NCBI GenBank assembly: GCA_001794125.1
Contig: MGJF01000005.1
Location: forward strand, 1-34,065
DNA: 34,065 nucleotides
Source: Candidatus Yanofskybacteria bacterium RIFCSPHIGHO2_01_FULL_43_32
GTDB taxonomy: Bacteria > Patescibacteriota > Minisyncoccia > 2-02-FULL-40-12 > GWA2-44-9
Direction: 5' to 3'
Shown here: positions 7,767 through 16,935 of the stretch, piece after piece
Layout of the letters: each line of letters starts with the position of its first letter
Numbering within the stretch: the stretch's first letter is position 1
Made by a program: the position numbers and the translations under genes
Notes under the pieces: generated by a model
Database searches by the model: none
Seen by the model: only the letters and a program-made list of their open reading frames with translations
What the model was told of the DNA's origin: nothing

Positions 7767-9157
7767 TGTTCAGAAAACTAACTATCGTTATTATTGTTAT
7801 CGGGCTTGCCTGGAACTTGTTTGTTTATGCCCCAAAAACAAAAGCCGCGGCAGTAGTCCATGATCCTCTCAATGCAATAATTAACGGAGTAACCGCTGGC
7901 TCCTCCACATCCTTGGCGGTCAAGGAGTATGTTCTTGATACCATAGCCCGAGCTATCGCCAGAAGTTTATTAAACGTCGCTGTCTCCGGAATAATTAACA
8001 AAATTCAGACCGGCGGGAGGGACGGGGGGCCGGCTTTTGTTCAAAATTGGAGAAATTTCCAGACCGACGCCCAATATCGCGGAGAAAATGTATTCAGAAG
8101 CATATTGGCCTCAACAACGCTATGCAATTACACATCTGTAGGCATTAAGAGTCTTTTCGGAGCAAACCAAAGAGTATCTTCCACAGGACAAAATCTGCGT
8201 GTAAATAATTTTGATCCTTTCTCTTTGAGAGCGGCATGCACCATGCCTTCAAATTTCAATCTTACCAATTATCAAAACGACTTTGCAGGAAATGGCGGTT
8301 GGAATGCCTGGTCAAGAATGCTTGAACCTCAAAATAATTATTACGGCCTCTTATTTGGCTCACTTGATGAGGCGGCCAGACAAAGGGCACTTGAAGAATC
8401 GGGGGATATGAACGAAGCATTAGCCGGCAGTGGATATACCTCAATTAGGGACAAGAATTGTACCGGTACAGGAGCAGGGGCTAAATGCGTTTTTATGGGT
8501 AAAATTTTTACACCCGGAGACCTGCTCGGCAAGAGCGCAGCCAGTACCATAGACAGTGACTTGGGATGGCTTGTTTCGTCAGACGAACTAAGCGAAGTAA
8601 TTATTGCTCTTGGCTCCGCAATTACAAACAGGATAATAAATTTAGCAACATCTAATTCTTCAAATGATTATAGAAACGCTCCCAGAGCCGACACTTCGAG
8701 TTCTGACGGATATCTTGCGTGTATTAACGCCTGCCCGGCAGCCAATGACCTTACTTGTCAAACTAACTGTGCAAGTGCTTGGGGTTATAATACACCGCAA
8801 GCAAGTTCCACGCCCCCTAATGAACCCCCGCCACCTGAAGAAGAACCGGATTCACTGCTTTCAGACATACAAGCCGAACGGGGAAATTATGGCACTCCGA
8901 TGAGTCCGGTACAACTTTCAGCCCTTCTTAATGCCGTGGCGTGGAGAAACCAAGCAGTCGGATGGGGACTCTTAAGCAAGCCCAGCGGTAATAATTGTCC
9001 TTCTGCTTCGGGTCCAATTTCTTGTGATATATTATTCCATAGGCCAAGCGGATTACATTATGATGTTCTGTCTGATTCAGAAAATACGGCAGCTCCGACA
9101 TGGAATTTAGTTGGTCCAATGGATATTTCACGCTGGATCGCGCCAATTCAGCCATAA
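7766..9157 (+). CDS. Secreted hypothetical protein of the T4SS-like cluster (possible VirB5/TrbJ-position component), Cys- and Pro-rich C-terminal region
   Basis: Signal peptide MFRKLTIVIIVIGLAWNLFVYAPKTKAAA; CINACPAANDLTCQTNCASAWG and STPPNEPPPPEEEP; ORF overlaps the previous stop. Function assigned by position only. Confidence 0.55.
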   Translation: MFRKLTIVIIVIGLAWNLFVYAPKTKAAAVVHDPLNAIINGVTAGSSTSLAVKEYVLDTIARAIARSLLNVAVSGIINKIQTGGRDGGPAFVQNWRNFQTDAQYRGENVFRSILASTTLCNYTSVGIKSLFGANQRVSSTGQNLRVNNFDPFSLRAACTMPSNFNLTNYQNDFAGNGGWNAWSRMLEPQNNYYGLLFGSLDEAARQRALEESGDMNEALAGSGYTSIRDKNCTGTGAGAKCVFMGKIFTPGDLLGKSAASTIDSDLGWLVSSDELSEVIIALGSAITNRIINLATSNSSNDYRNAPRADTSSSDGYLACINACPAANDLTCQTNCASAWGYNTPQASSTPPNEPPPPEEEPDSLLSDIQAERGNYGTPMSPVQLSALLNAVAWRNQAVGWGLLSKPSGNNCPSASGPISCDILFHRPSGLHYDVLSDSENTAAPTWNLVGPMDISRWIAPIQP

Positions 9158-9159
9158 AA

Positions 9160-11193
9160 ATGTCAAGAAATTTTAAAAAATACCGGAAATATTACTTAGC
9201 AATATTGTTTGCGGTTATTTTAGTTTTACTGCCGATTCATCCGGCTAAGGCTGGCTGGCTGGCAGAGTGGACCATTGAACACACCTTCGGTTATGTTCTT
9301 TTTATTGTCATGTCGGTTGCCGGAAAAATGATTGGAGCTCTGGCGACACTCCTGAACTGGGCAATCCATATACCAGTATATCCCGATGGTGGAATAGCTG
9401 TTATAGACAAGAGTTGGGAAATAATGAGAAATTTTGCCAATATGTTTTTTATCGTTGCTCTCATCATGATGGCGTTTGCAACCATCTTTGATGTTCTTCC
9501 CGGAGCGGCAAAATACAACGCCCGAGCGCTGTTCGGCAGATTCCTGCTAACGGCTCTGCTCATAAATTTCAGTTTGGTTCTTGGAGTTCTTGTTATTCAG
9601 GGCACCCAAGTTTTAAGCAATACATTCCTCGTAGCCATAGGTGATATGGCTAATCGATTGGGGCAAGACCTTAATCCCTCGCAATTATTACCCAGCCAAA
9701 GTTCTGTCACGGCCGCCGTTTCGTTAGATGCTGTAGTCTTTGGAACCTTGGCAACTCTAATTTTTAGCATAATTTTAATATTCACTTATCTTTTCAGTAT
9801 TCTTACAGCTTTAATATTTGTTTTTATAAGAATACCAATCTTATGGGCTCTGTTAATTGTTTCACCGATGGCTTGGATAATGAATGTTTTTCCGGCCGGG
9901 GAAGGGACATTCAAAAAATGGTGGGCCATATTTTTCGGTTGGAATATGTTTCTGCCCATCTATCTTTTCTTCCTATATTTCGGCCTTTATTTTTTGAGCA
10001 ATCAGAGAAATATAATCCAGAGCATTGCTTCCGAAGTCTCTCAAGCCAAAATAAGCGAATCCCTTCCATTCAGCTTGCAGTTGGTATTTTTCTACGTCAT
10101 GACCGCGATTTTTATGATTGGCGGAACGATAGTGGCGATGAAGGCCTCCATGTTCTCCGGAACCGGAGTGGTTGGAATTGCCAAGTGGTCTCGGGGGATT
10201 GCGGCGAAAAGATTAGGGTTGACTGGAGCAAATCAGGCTTGGCAAGAAAAGAGAAAAGAAATTGAGGGAGGAGAAGGGCGACTGGGTAGAATATTTGGTG
10301 GACCACCTGCAGGGCTTGAAACGTCCAGAAGATTACTGGGTGTTCAAGGTGCCGGCGATATAAAACCTCAAAAAGAGTTCTTAGCAAAGATGGACAAGGA
10401 GGCAGCAGTCCTACGGGATCAAGAAACTACCGGCAAAATTATCGTGGACAACACTTTTAAAGCCTCCGCGCTTAGACAAGGCGCTAACACAGCAAAAGGA
10501 GCGGCCATGCGTTCGATATTATACGAAAGAGGAATGATTGATGCTACTGAATTTGATCGGGATATGGCCGAATGGACACAAAAAAATCCATTCCTTGCAC
10601 AAAGAATGTCAGAACAGGCTAAGAAAGGTAAATACAAAAAAGTTCCAGGAAAACAATTGAATGACATGTACACAGCCCAGGCAGGCAGTACATATGAGAA
10701 ATATAGAACCCCAGGTGCTACAGCCAGTCGCAAAGAATGGTTTAGTTTTGCAGCCGAAGATGATGATTCATTAAAAACCATGGACACAAATAACATAGCT
10801 ACAGGTGTAGGTTTACATGGCGGCAAAGACAGTAATGACGGTAAAGAGAAACTCAAAACAGTCGCCAAAAAAAGGCCTGATGTCGTTGCTGAATACAAAT
10901 TAAAAGAAGACGGTCTAACCACAACGCCCCTACAACTATCACGCTATATATTTAAAGAAATCAAAAACAAGAGTCCCATAGATCTTAGCAAAATGCTTGA
11001 TGCAACATGGGCAAACCCATCCTTCCAAGATGCTCTTAGCAGAAAAGCGTCACTACTTCAAAGAATACAACCTTCGCAACCCGCTCGTCCAGGCAAAAAA
11101 GCTGTTCCAGGAGGAGGAGACACCTTCAAATCTGGACTTAAGAAGGCGGTTCAAAATAATCCCCGCAAACTTAAAATTGCAAGAACTATATAG
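9160..11193 (+). CDS. VirB6/TrbL-like polytopic membrane protein with long soluble C-terminal extension
   Basis: Start reassigned to MSRNFKKYRKYYLAILFAV (signal-like). Multiple TM segments to about residue 340, then ~330-aa charged region. WNMFLPIYLFFLYFGLYF-type TrbL/VirB6 pattern. Confidence 0.7.
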   Translation: MSRNFKKYRKYYLAILFAVILVLLPIHPAKAGWLAEWTIEHTFGYVLFIVMSVAGKMIGALATLLNWAIHIPVYPDGGIAVIDKSWEIMRNFANMFFIVALIMMAFATIFDVLPGAAKYNARALFGRFLLTALLINFSLVLGVLVIQGTQVLSNTFLVAIGDMANRLGQDLNPSQLLPSQSSVTAAVSLDAVVFGTLATLIFSIILIFTYLFSILTALIFVFIRIPILWALLIVSPMAWIMNVFPAGEGTFKKWWAIFFGWNMFLPIYLFFLYFGLYFLSNQRNIIQSIASEVSQAKISESLPFSLQLVFFYVMTAIFMIGGTIVAMKASMFSGTGVVGIAKWSRGIAAKRLGLTGANQAWQEKRKEIEGGEGRLGRIFGGPPAGLETSRRLLGVQGAGDIKPQKEFLAKMDKEAAVLRDQETTGKIIVDNTFKASALRQGANTAKGAAMRSILYERGMIDATEFDRDMAEWTQKNPFLAQRMSEQAKKGKYKKVPGKQLNDMYTAQAGSTYEKYRTPGATASRKEWFSFAAEDDDSLKTMDTNNIATGVGLHGGKDSNDGKEKLKTVAKKRPDVVAEYKLKEDGLTTTPLQLSRYIFKEIKNKSPIDLSKMLDATWANPSFQDALSRKASLLQRIQPSQPARPGKKAVPGGGDTFKSGLKKAVQNNPRKLKIARTI

Positions 11194-11195
11194 CC

Positions 11196-11738
11196 ATGGA
11201 TAATCAAGATAACCTGTTCGACACAATTGATAATGATGAAAGTTCCTACTCCTCTTTGAGTACGGAACAGGACAATAGCATGGACATTTACAGCCCTTTT
11301 GATGTTGATGCAGAAGAGTGGAGCAACGATGATTATAAATGGAGTGAATTCGTTGGTAGGATTGGCCGATTACCTGCTTCTGCACAAGATGTCTTGTTTG
11401 ACTCCAATGCAGCCTATTCCATCAAAGACATCGCCTCAAACCATGAGCTAACCGAGGACCAGATAAAAAATCTTTCTAGGGTAGTGAGGGATACAATATT
11501 GGGGGATTTGGTTTTGGGGGAAATGAGTTCTAATATTGCTACCAAACTAAACCTTTCAAATGACATAGCATCCGCCATAGCAAATTCAATTATTTCCGAA
11601 CTATTCAAAGTCGCACCTCAAAACAAAACGATCCCAAAGGAACTGCCACCCAGACCACCTGTACTCCCCAACAGACCTAACCTAAAAATAGAACCAGATG
11701 TAAGCAGGGGAAATGTAGTGGATTTAAGAAATAAATAA
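11196..11738 (+). CDS. Hypothetical protein of the T4SS-like cluster, acidic N-terminus, Pro-rich C-terminus
   Basis: 180-aa ORF directly after the VirB6-like gene; helical middle region FVGRIGRLPASAQDVLFD...ELTEDQIKNLSRVVRDTILGDLVLGEM; LPPRPPVLPNRP near the C-terminus. Confidence 0.6.
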   Translation: MDNQDNLFDTIDNDESSYSSLSTEQDNSMDIYSPFDVDAEEWSNDDYKWSEFVGRIGRLPASAQDVLFDSNAAYSIKDIASNHELTEDQIKNLSRVVRDTILGDLVLGEMSSNIATKLNLSNDIASAIANSIISELFKVAPQNKTIPKELPPRPPVLPNRPNLKIEPDVSRGNVVDLRNK

Positions 11739-11763
11739 AAAAAGCGTAATATTACGCTTTTTT
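11738..11763. terminator. Bidirectional intrinsic terminator
   Basis: AAAAAAGCGTAAT/ATTACGCTTTTTT, perfect palindrome between convergent genes; the minus gene's stop codon lies inside it. Confidence 0.85.
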
Positions 11764-12300
11764 GCTTTTTGGGCCAAAAAATAAGTCCTTAGCCCCTTGT
11801 TTGCTTTCTTCTCTGGCATTTACCAGACTCCTGTGTGCCTTGTTACTCTTCACGAAACTAATCAAGAAAAAGATGGCATCCCTATCTTCGTCATTGTTTA
11901 TTCCGTAAGACTGACAATAAGCTATGGCACCCGATATTTCTATCCAAATAGAAGCTCCTGAAATATGGCCATCAAGAAAATGAGTAGTACCTATTAGCCC
12001 TTTACAAATTTTGTTCTCAATAGGTCTTGAAAACTCTAATGTATTCACCTCAAAGTATGAGTCTCGAGTTGAACTAGCCACCCATTCAGGACCCAATCTC
12101 GTAATCACCACCACGACCTCTTGCAATTCACTCAAGACTCGAGCCCGGTTTTTATCCCTTGTAAGTTTCAATAACTCCTGGGACTTTTGAAAACCTAAAG
12201 TGTTCCGAGCACATTGAACCTCTACTAACCTTCGGGCCTCTCGATCTTTTCGAATTTCTCTGGCTTCTCGAATTCTGTCTATCAACCAGAATATCCCCAT
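11752..12300 (-). CDS. Orphan hypothetical protein encoded against the T4SS-like cluster
   Basis: Start reassigned to MGIFWLIDRIREAREIRKDREARR at 12300, preceded by SD-like GGAGAG; own terminator and promoter. No family recognised. Confidence 0.7.
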   Translation of the reverse strand: MGIFWLIDRIREAREIRKDREARRLVEVQCARNTLGFQKSQELLKLTRDKNRARVLSELQEVVVVITRLGPEWVASSTRDSYFEVNTLEFSRPIENKICKGLIGTTHFLDGHISGASIWIEISGAIAYCQSYGINNDEDRDAIFFLISFVKSNKAHRSLVNAREESKQGAKDLFFGPKSKKA

Positions 12301-12326
12301 CGCACTCTCCTTGATTTCTGTTATAA

Positions 12327-12376
12327 TTGTTATAGAGCAATTGTGCATATTATACGCTAAATTAGGATTTCGTCAA
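12327..12376. promoter_or_regulatory. Overlapping divergent promoters for prgI (+) and the orphan gene (-)
   Basis: + : TTGTTA (12327-12332)-N17-TTATAC (12350-12355). - : TTGACG (12376-12371)-N16-TATAAT (12354-12349). Confidence 0.6.
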
Positions 12377-12681
12377 TGCGTTTCCAATTACCACAATTCA
12401 TAGAGACGGAGGTAAAAATTGTCGGGCCGTTCACGCTCCAGCAGTTCTTATGGGTTGCCGGGGGAGCAGCTTTTACGTTTTTGCTTTATACTTTAGTTAA
12501 GGGCGTCCTGTTCTTTGTTTTAGCGCTACCGATACTCGGAATTTTTCTTGCTTTTGCTTTTATCAAAATAGACGGCGTTCCATTGATAGTTTATGCCAGC
12601 TATAGCTTATCCTATTTCACGAATCCCAAGAAATACATTTTCAAGAAAGAGGACGAGGGGCTAAAGAATTATATTAAATAA
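12376..12681 (+). CDS. prgI: PrgI family protein (T4SS-associated small membrane protein)
   Basis: MRFQLPQFIETEVKIVGPFTLQQFLWVAGGA...SLSYFTNPKKYIFKK; two TM segments; directly upstream of VirB4. Confidence 0.85.
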   Translation: MRFQLPQFIETEVKIVGPFTLQQFLWVAGGAAFTFLLYTLVKGVLFFVLALPILGIFLAFAFIKIDGVPLIVYASYSLSYFTNPKKYIFKKEDEGLKNYIK

Positions 12682-12682
12682 T

Positions 12683-13312
12683 ATGGCTGTTCAATCCACC
12701 AAACAATTAGTAGAAGTAGCGAATATTGTCGATAACGTCGTTTTGCTGAAAAACGGCTCTTTGAGGTCCGTAATAGAAGTTTCGGCGACTAATTTTGAAC
12801 TCCGCTCGGAAGGGGAGCAAGTAGCCATTCTCCAAAATTTCCAGCGTTTTGTAAATTCTATAGATTTTCCGCTTCAGATAGTGATACATTCAAGGAAGCT
12901 GAACATAGACGAATATTTGAAATTGATTGACCAGTCCTCGGCCTCACTGACAAATGAATTGCTGAAAATACAAGCCTCGGAGTATTCCAAATTCATTAAG
13001 GAGCTTTCGGATCTTTCCAACATTATGTCCAAAAAGTTTTATATTGTCGTTCCTTTCTATGTTTTTGAAACACCGACAACTTCCGGAATAACCCAGAGTT
13101 TAAAAAGCATATTTAAACCCTCAACGGTCGTGAAAGAGCTTACATCCGAACAGTTGGAAACCTACAGGAGCCAACTCCTCCAGAGAACGGAACTGATCTT
13201 CGATGGTTTGGTTGGGATGGGACTTAGGGCAAAAACACTGGAGAAGGATGACCTGATGAATCTTTTTTACGGACTGTATAACCCCGGAAACAAAATAGCT
13301 CAACAACAATGA
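12683..13312 (+). CDS. VirB4/TraC-type ATPase, N-terminal part
   Basis: VEVANIVDNVVLLKNGSLRSVIEVSATNFELRSEGEQVAILQNFQRFVNSIDFPLQIVIHSRKLN; ATGA overlap with the next ORF. Confidence 0.8.
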   Translation: MAVQSTKQLVEVANIVDNVVLLKNGSLRSVIEVSATNFELRSEGEQVAILQNFQRFVNSIDFPLQIVIHSRKLNIDEYLKLIDQSSASLTNELLKIQASEYSKFIKELSDLSNIMSKKFYIVVPFYVFETPTTSGITQSLKSIFKPSTVVKELTSEQLETYRSQLLQRTELIFDGLVGMGLRAKTLEKDDLMNLFYGLYNPGNKIAQQQ

Positions 13313-15051
13313 ACGGACAACCAAAAAATTTAGACGAACTGTTTGCCCCATCAGCCTTCAGTGTTTCGCCTAATTACTTCCAAATAGGCGATAGATACGC
13401 CCGCACAATATTTCTTGCGACTTATCCGCGCTACCTCCAGACCAACTGGTTCTCGCCGATAATCAATCTTGACCGGGTATTTGATATTTCTATTTTTATA
13501 CTGCCCAAAAACACGGCCACCGTACTGAAACAATTAAGAGACCAGCTAGCCCGGCTTGAATCACAGGCCATGGAAGAGGCCTCCAAAGGCAAGGTTCGCG
13601 ATCCAGTGCTCGAAACCGGCATTCAGGACATTGAAACATTGAGGGACAAGCTTCAGCAGGGGACGGATAAGTTCTTTGAACTTGGGGTTTACATCACCAT
13701 TTACGAAAACAGTGTAAAAGAATTGGATGAGACGGGGAACAAAATAAAGGGTCTTCTGGAATATCAATTAGTCTTCCCAAAACCCGCCATTTTCAGAATG
13801 AACGACGGTTTCAATTCGACCCTGCCCATCAACGATGACCGGCTCAATGTCCACACATCCCTGAACACAGAGCCCCTTTCTTCTTTATTTCCGTTTGTTT
13901 CTTTCGACCTGACCTCCGATTCTGGAATTCTTTACGGCATAAACACCCACAATAATTCTCTCGTACTTTTTGACCGGTTCAACCTGGAAAATGCAAATGC
14001 CGTTGTTTTTGGAAAATCCGGAGGAGGCAAAAGTTATACCGTAAAACTGGAAATACTGCGAAGTCTTCTTTTTGGAACCCAGGTTTTGATAGTTGACCCG
14101 GAAAACGAATATAAATACCTCTCGGATACTATCGGGGGGTCTTCAATAAAAATTTCCATCAATTCCGACCAGCATATCAATCCGTTCGATTTGCCTGTTC
14201 CCAAACCCGACGAATCATCAGCGGATGTCTTTAAGTCGCATATTCTGGATCTGACGGGGCTTTTAAGGCTTATCCTTGGGGAATTGACCCCCGAAGAAGC
14301 GGCCATACTGGACGAGGCGCTGATCCAGACCTACGCCATCAAGGACATAACCCCGGAAGCAGACTTCACAAAGTCCTCTCCTCCTTTGCTTTCCGACCTC
14401 CAAAGCATACTTGAAGGACTGACCGGGGCGGAATCAATGGCAATAAGGCTGAAAAAATACACCCAAGGAACCTTCGCGGGATTTTTGAACAAACCGACCA
14501 ATGTTTCTTTGGACAACCAAATTATTGTGTTCAGTATCAGAGAGATGGAAGAAGAGTTGCGGCCGATAGCCATGTATCTGATATTAAATTTTCTCTGGGT
14601 AACCATCAGAAGGACGTTGAAAAAGAGAATCTTGGTGGTTGACGAAGCCTGGTGGCTTATGAAATATGAGTTAGGAGCAAACTTCCTTTCCAATATCGCC
14701 AAGAGGGCCAGAAAATACTACGCCGGACTTACAACAATATCCCAGGACATACCCGACTTTTTAGCATCGCCCCAAGGAAAAACCATTCTAAGCAATTCTT
14801 CCATTCAAGTTTTGATGAAACAGTCGCCCTCGTCTATTGAAGTGGTCAAAACGACATTCAACCTTACCGACGCCGAGAAATATTATCTGTTGGAAGCGCG
14901 CGTAGGTTTCGGATTATTTTTCTTAGGACAAAACCACATCGGCATCCGTGTCGTCGCTTCTTATGCCGAAGACCAGATAATCACATCCGATCCGCGGCAA
15001 CTGCTTGAAATAGAAAAGGCAAAAGAAGAGTGGGCGAAGTTAAGGGGATAA
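13309..15051 (+). CDS. virB4: VirB4/TraC-type ATPase, C-terminal ATPase part
   Basis: Walker A GKSGGGKSYTVKLE, VLIVDPENEYKYL, Walker B-like RILVVDEAWWLMKYE, TTISQDIPDFL. Confidence 0.9.
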   Translation: MNGQPKNLDELFAPSAFSVSPNYFQIGDRYARTIFLATYPRYLQTNWFSPIINLDRVFDISIFILPKNTATVLKQLRDQLARLESQAMEEASKGKVRDPVLETGIQDIETLRDKLQQGTDKFFELGVYITIYENSVKELDETGNKIKGLLEYQLVFPKPAIFRMNDGFNSTLPINDDRLNVHTSLNTEPLSSLFPFVSFDLTSDSGILYGINTHNNSLVLFDRFNLENANAVVFGKSGGGKSYTVKLEILRSLLFGTQVLIVDPENEYKYLSDTIGGSSIKISINSDQHINPFDLPVPKPDESSADVFKSHILDLTGLLRLILGELTPEEAAILDEALIQTYAIKDITPEADFTKSSPPLLSDLQSILEGLTGAESMAIRLKKYTQGTFAGFLNKPTNVSLDNQIIVFSIREMEEELRPIAMYLILNFLWVTIRRTLKKRILVVDEAWWLMKYELGANFLSNIAKRARKYYAGLTTISQDIPDFLASPQGKTILSNSSIQVLMKQSPSSIEVVKTTFNLTDAEKYYLLEARVGFGLFFLGQNHIGIRVVASYAEDQIITSDPRQLLEIEKAKEEWAKLRG

Positions 15052-15067
15052 CCAACAACTGATAACT

Positions 15068-15781
15068 ATGGGATACGAATCAGAAGAAAAAAAAGAAGCG
15101 CAAGAGACACCATATAAATCTTGGATTTTAGACCCAAAATCGATTCGAAACCAGCAACAAAACTACGAGACTGAAGAAAAATATGCGGAACAATTGGCCG
15201 CAGATCAGGAACGCTATCAAACAGAGCAGCAGCTTATTGATTTTCATAATGAAGGCATCCGATATGGACATCCGTCTTATACCAAATATGCCATAGTTTC
15301 CTTGCTTGGATTAATAACTGAAAGTACTGACTTTTTAGACTTGATTGGTATTGGCATGGTAATCAGTAAGCCAGTTTCTTTATTTCTTACATTTGTCATT
15401 TTCTTAATTTTTTGGTTAACGAACACGAGGCAAAAGGGGGCCGATAACTATGTCGGCAAAGCAGAAAAAGTAGTTGAAGCGATTACGGCTAATCTTGCTC
15501 ACATTGAAAGACGGGCGTTCCAGGCAGCTAAAATAGCAAGGCGTTTCGGAGCAACTCGTTTTGCCGCTCGCATTAGAGTTAGTTCCCGCCTTATAAGACG
15601 TAACCCCTTGTTTAAATTTGCGGTAGCGGGAGCGGCCAACCTTATCCCCTTTTTAGCCGTGTTCCCGTGGGTTTTGCTGGGTATTTACCTTAGCTATCGA
15701 GACGAAAAAAAATCTTACCAAAACGCCAGGGAAACAGCCACAGAAATAGCTGAACAGATTCCCGAATTACAAAATACGTAG
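15068..15781 (+). CDS. Hypothetical membrane protein of the T4SS-like cluster
   Basis: 237-aa ORF, acidic/Gln-rich N-terminus, three or so TM segments, basic segment FQAAKIARRFGATRFAARIRVSSRLIRR. Confidence 0.6.
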   Translation: MGYESEEKKEAQETPYKSWILDPKSIRNQQQNYETEEKYAEQLAADQERYQTEQQLIDFHNEGIRYGHPSYTKYAIVSLLGLITESTDFLDLIGIGMVISKPVSLFLTFVIFLIFWLTNTRQKGADNYVGKAEKVVEAITANLAHIERRAFQAAKIARRFGATRFAARIRVSSRLIRRNPLFKFAVAGAANLIPFLAVFPWVLLGIYLSYRDEKKSYQNARETATEIAEQIPELQNT

Positions 15782-15798
15782 TAGAATAAGGATAAGAA

Positions 15799-16887
15799 AT
15801 GAGTCAAAAATTTTTAATCACCCTAACTGTTGTATCCATATCTTTAACCGCTTTTTTGTCGGGATATTTGATAAGCCGGACGGACTTCCACAGAAACCCA
15901 AGTTCAGATTCTACTGGAAATATTCTGGATAAATTCAGTGATACATTCGGGTCTGCTGACCTCAGTATTTCGTCGCCTTCGCTCCTCAACAATGGAAACT
16001 TAAGGCTCCTAAGCCCCCGAGGAGCAATATCTCCTGCCATATCCCAAGGAAAAGACAGCGTTATTTATTATGAAAAAGATACTGGAAAGGTTTTTGAGGT
16101 TACCCTGGGGGGCTTGAGTGAAAAATCTATTTCTGATACCCCCTTAGCTAACTTAATAAAAACAATCTGGGCACCTTCAAAAAAAGAAGTTGTATCTCTT
16201 TTCTATTATCCGCGTGGAAGCCATTACAAATACTTCAGTTATAAAACAAAGATTTCCGCAGATTTAGGAACGAACATTAAATCCTTATCCTTTTCTCCGG
16301 ATGGAAGCCAGATAGCTTATTTCGGAAGAAAGGAGGACTCACAAGGTATATTCATATCCCAACCCGACGGCAGTTCTTTCAAAAACATACTGCCAAGCCG
16401 GCTGGAAAGTGCCGAGGTCTATTGGCCCTCGGACGATTTCTTGGCTTTCAAAACAGAAGTCATGAATGGATCCGAAATTTATAGCTTATCCGAAGACGGA
16501 GAAATTAAAAAAATATTAGACTCAAGAGACGGGCTTGAGGTCAAATGGTCCAAAGACGGGTCTAAATTATTGTTTTCTCAAAAATTAGAGTCAGGAATTG
16601 GTTTATTCCATAAAGATATCGCTTCCGGAACCGAGACACCCTTAAACACATCCACCTCGGCATCAAAATGCGATTGGGGCATAGATGGAAAAACAGTTGT
16701 CTGCGGAGTGCCTCGGTCCTCGGCATCCGGAGAAGATTTTTACGAAATCAGCCTAGATGGAGCTAAGAAACTGCTTTCTTCACCAACCTCCAAAATAAAT
16801 ACTTCAGAACTCTTTCTTTCCGGTCTGGACGACTACATAGTGATTCTCAATAGTTTGGACAATAAACTCTATGTTTTAAAAAAGTAG
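15799..16887 (+). CDS. TolB/PD40-like beta-propeller protein, N-terminal membrane anchor
   Basis: N-terminal TM; repeats such as LSFSPDGSQIAYFGRKEDSQGIFISQPDGSSFKNI and VKWSKDGSKLLFSQK. Confidence 0.75.
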   Translation: MSQKFLITLTVVSISLTAFLSGYLISRTDFHRNPSSDSTGNILDKFSDTFGSADLSISSPSLLNNGNLRLLSPRGAISPAISQGKDSVIYYEKDTGKVFEVTLGGLSEKSISDTPLANLIKTIWAPSKKEVVSLFYYPRGSHYKYFSYKTKISADLGTNIKSLSFSPDGSQIAYFGRKEDSQGIFISQPDGSSFKNILPSRLESAEVYWPSDDFLAFKTEVMNGSEIYSLSEDGEIKKILDSRDGLEVKWSKDGSKLLFSQKLESGIGLFHKDIASGTETPLNTSTSASKCDWGIDGKTVVCGVPRSSASGEDFYEISLDGAKKLLSSPTSKINTSELFLSGLDDYIVILNSLDNKLYVLKK

Positions 16888-16935
16888 TAATTCAGTGTCT
16901 GAAATAAGCGAAGCCCTTATAACACCAAGGAGGAG

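Noticed and set aside
12683-15051. VirB4 as a frameshifted pseudogene
   Set aside because: Clean ATGA overlap, intact motifs in both parts and no stop codons within domains; gene fission is the simpler reading.
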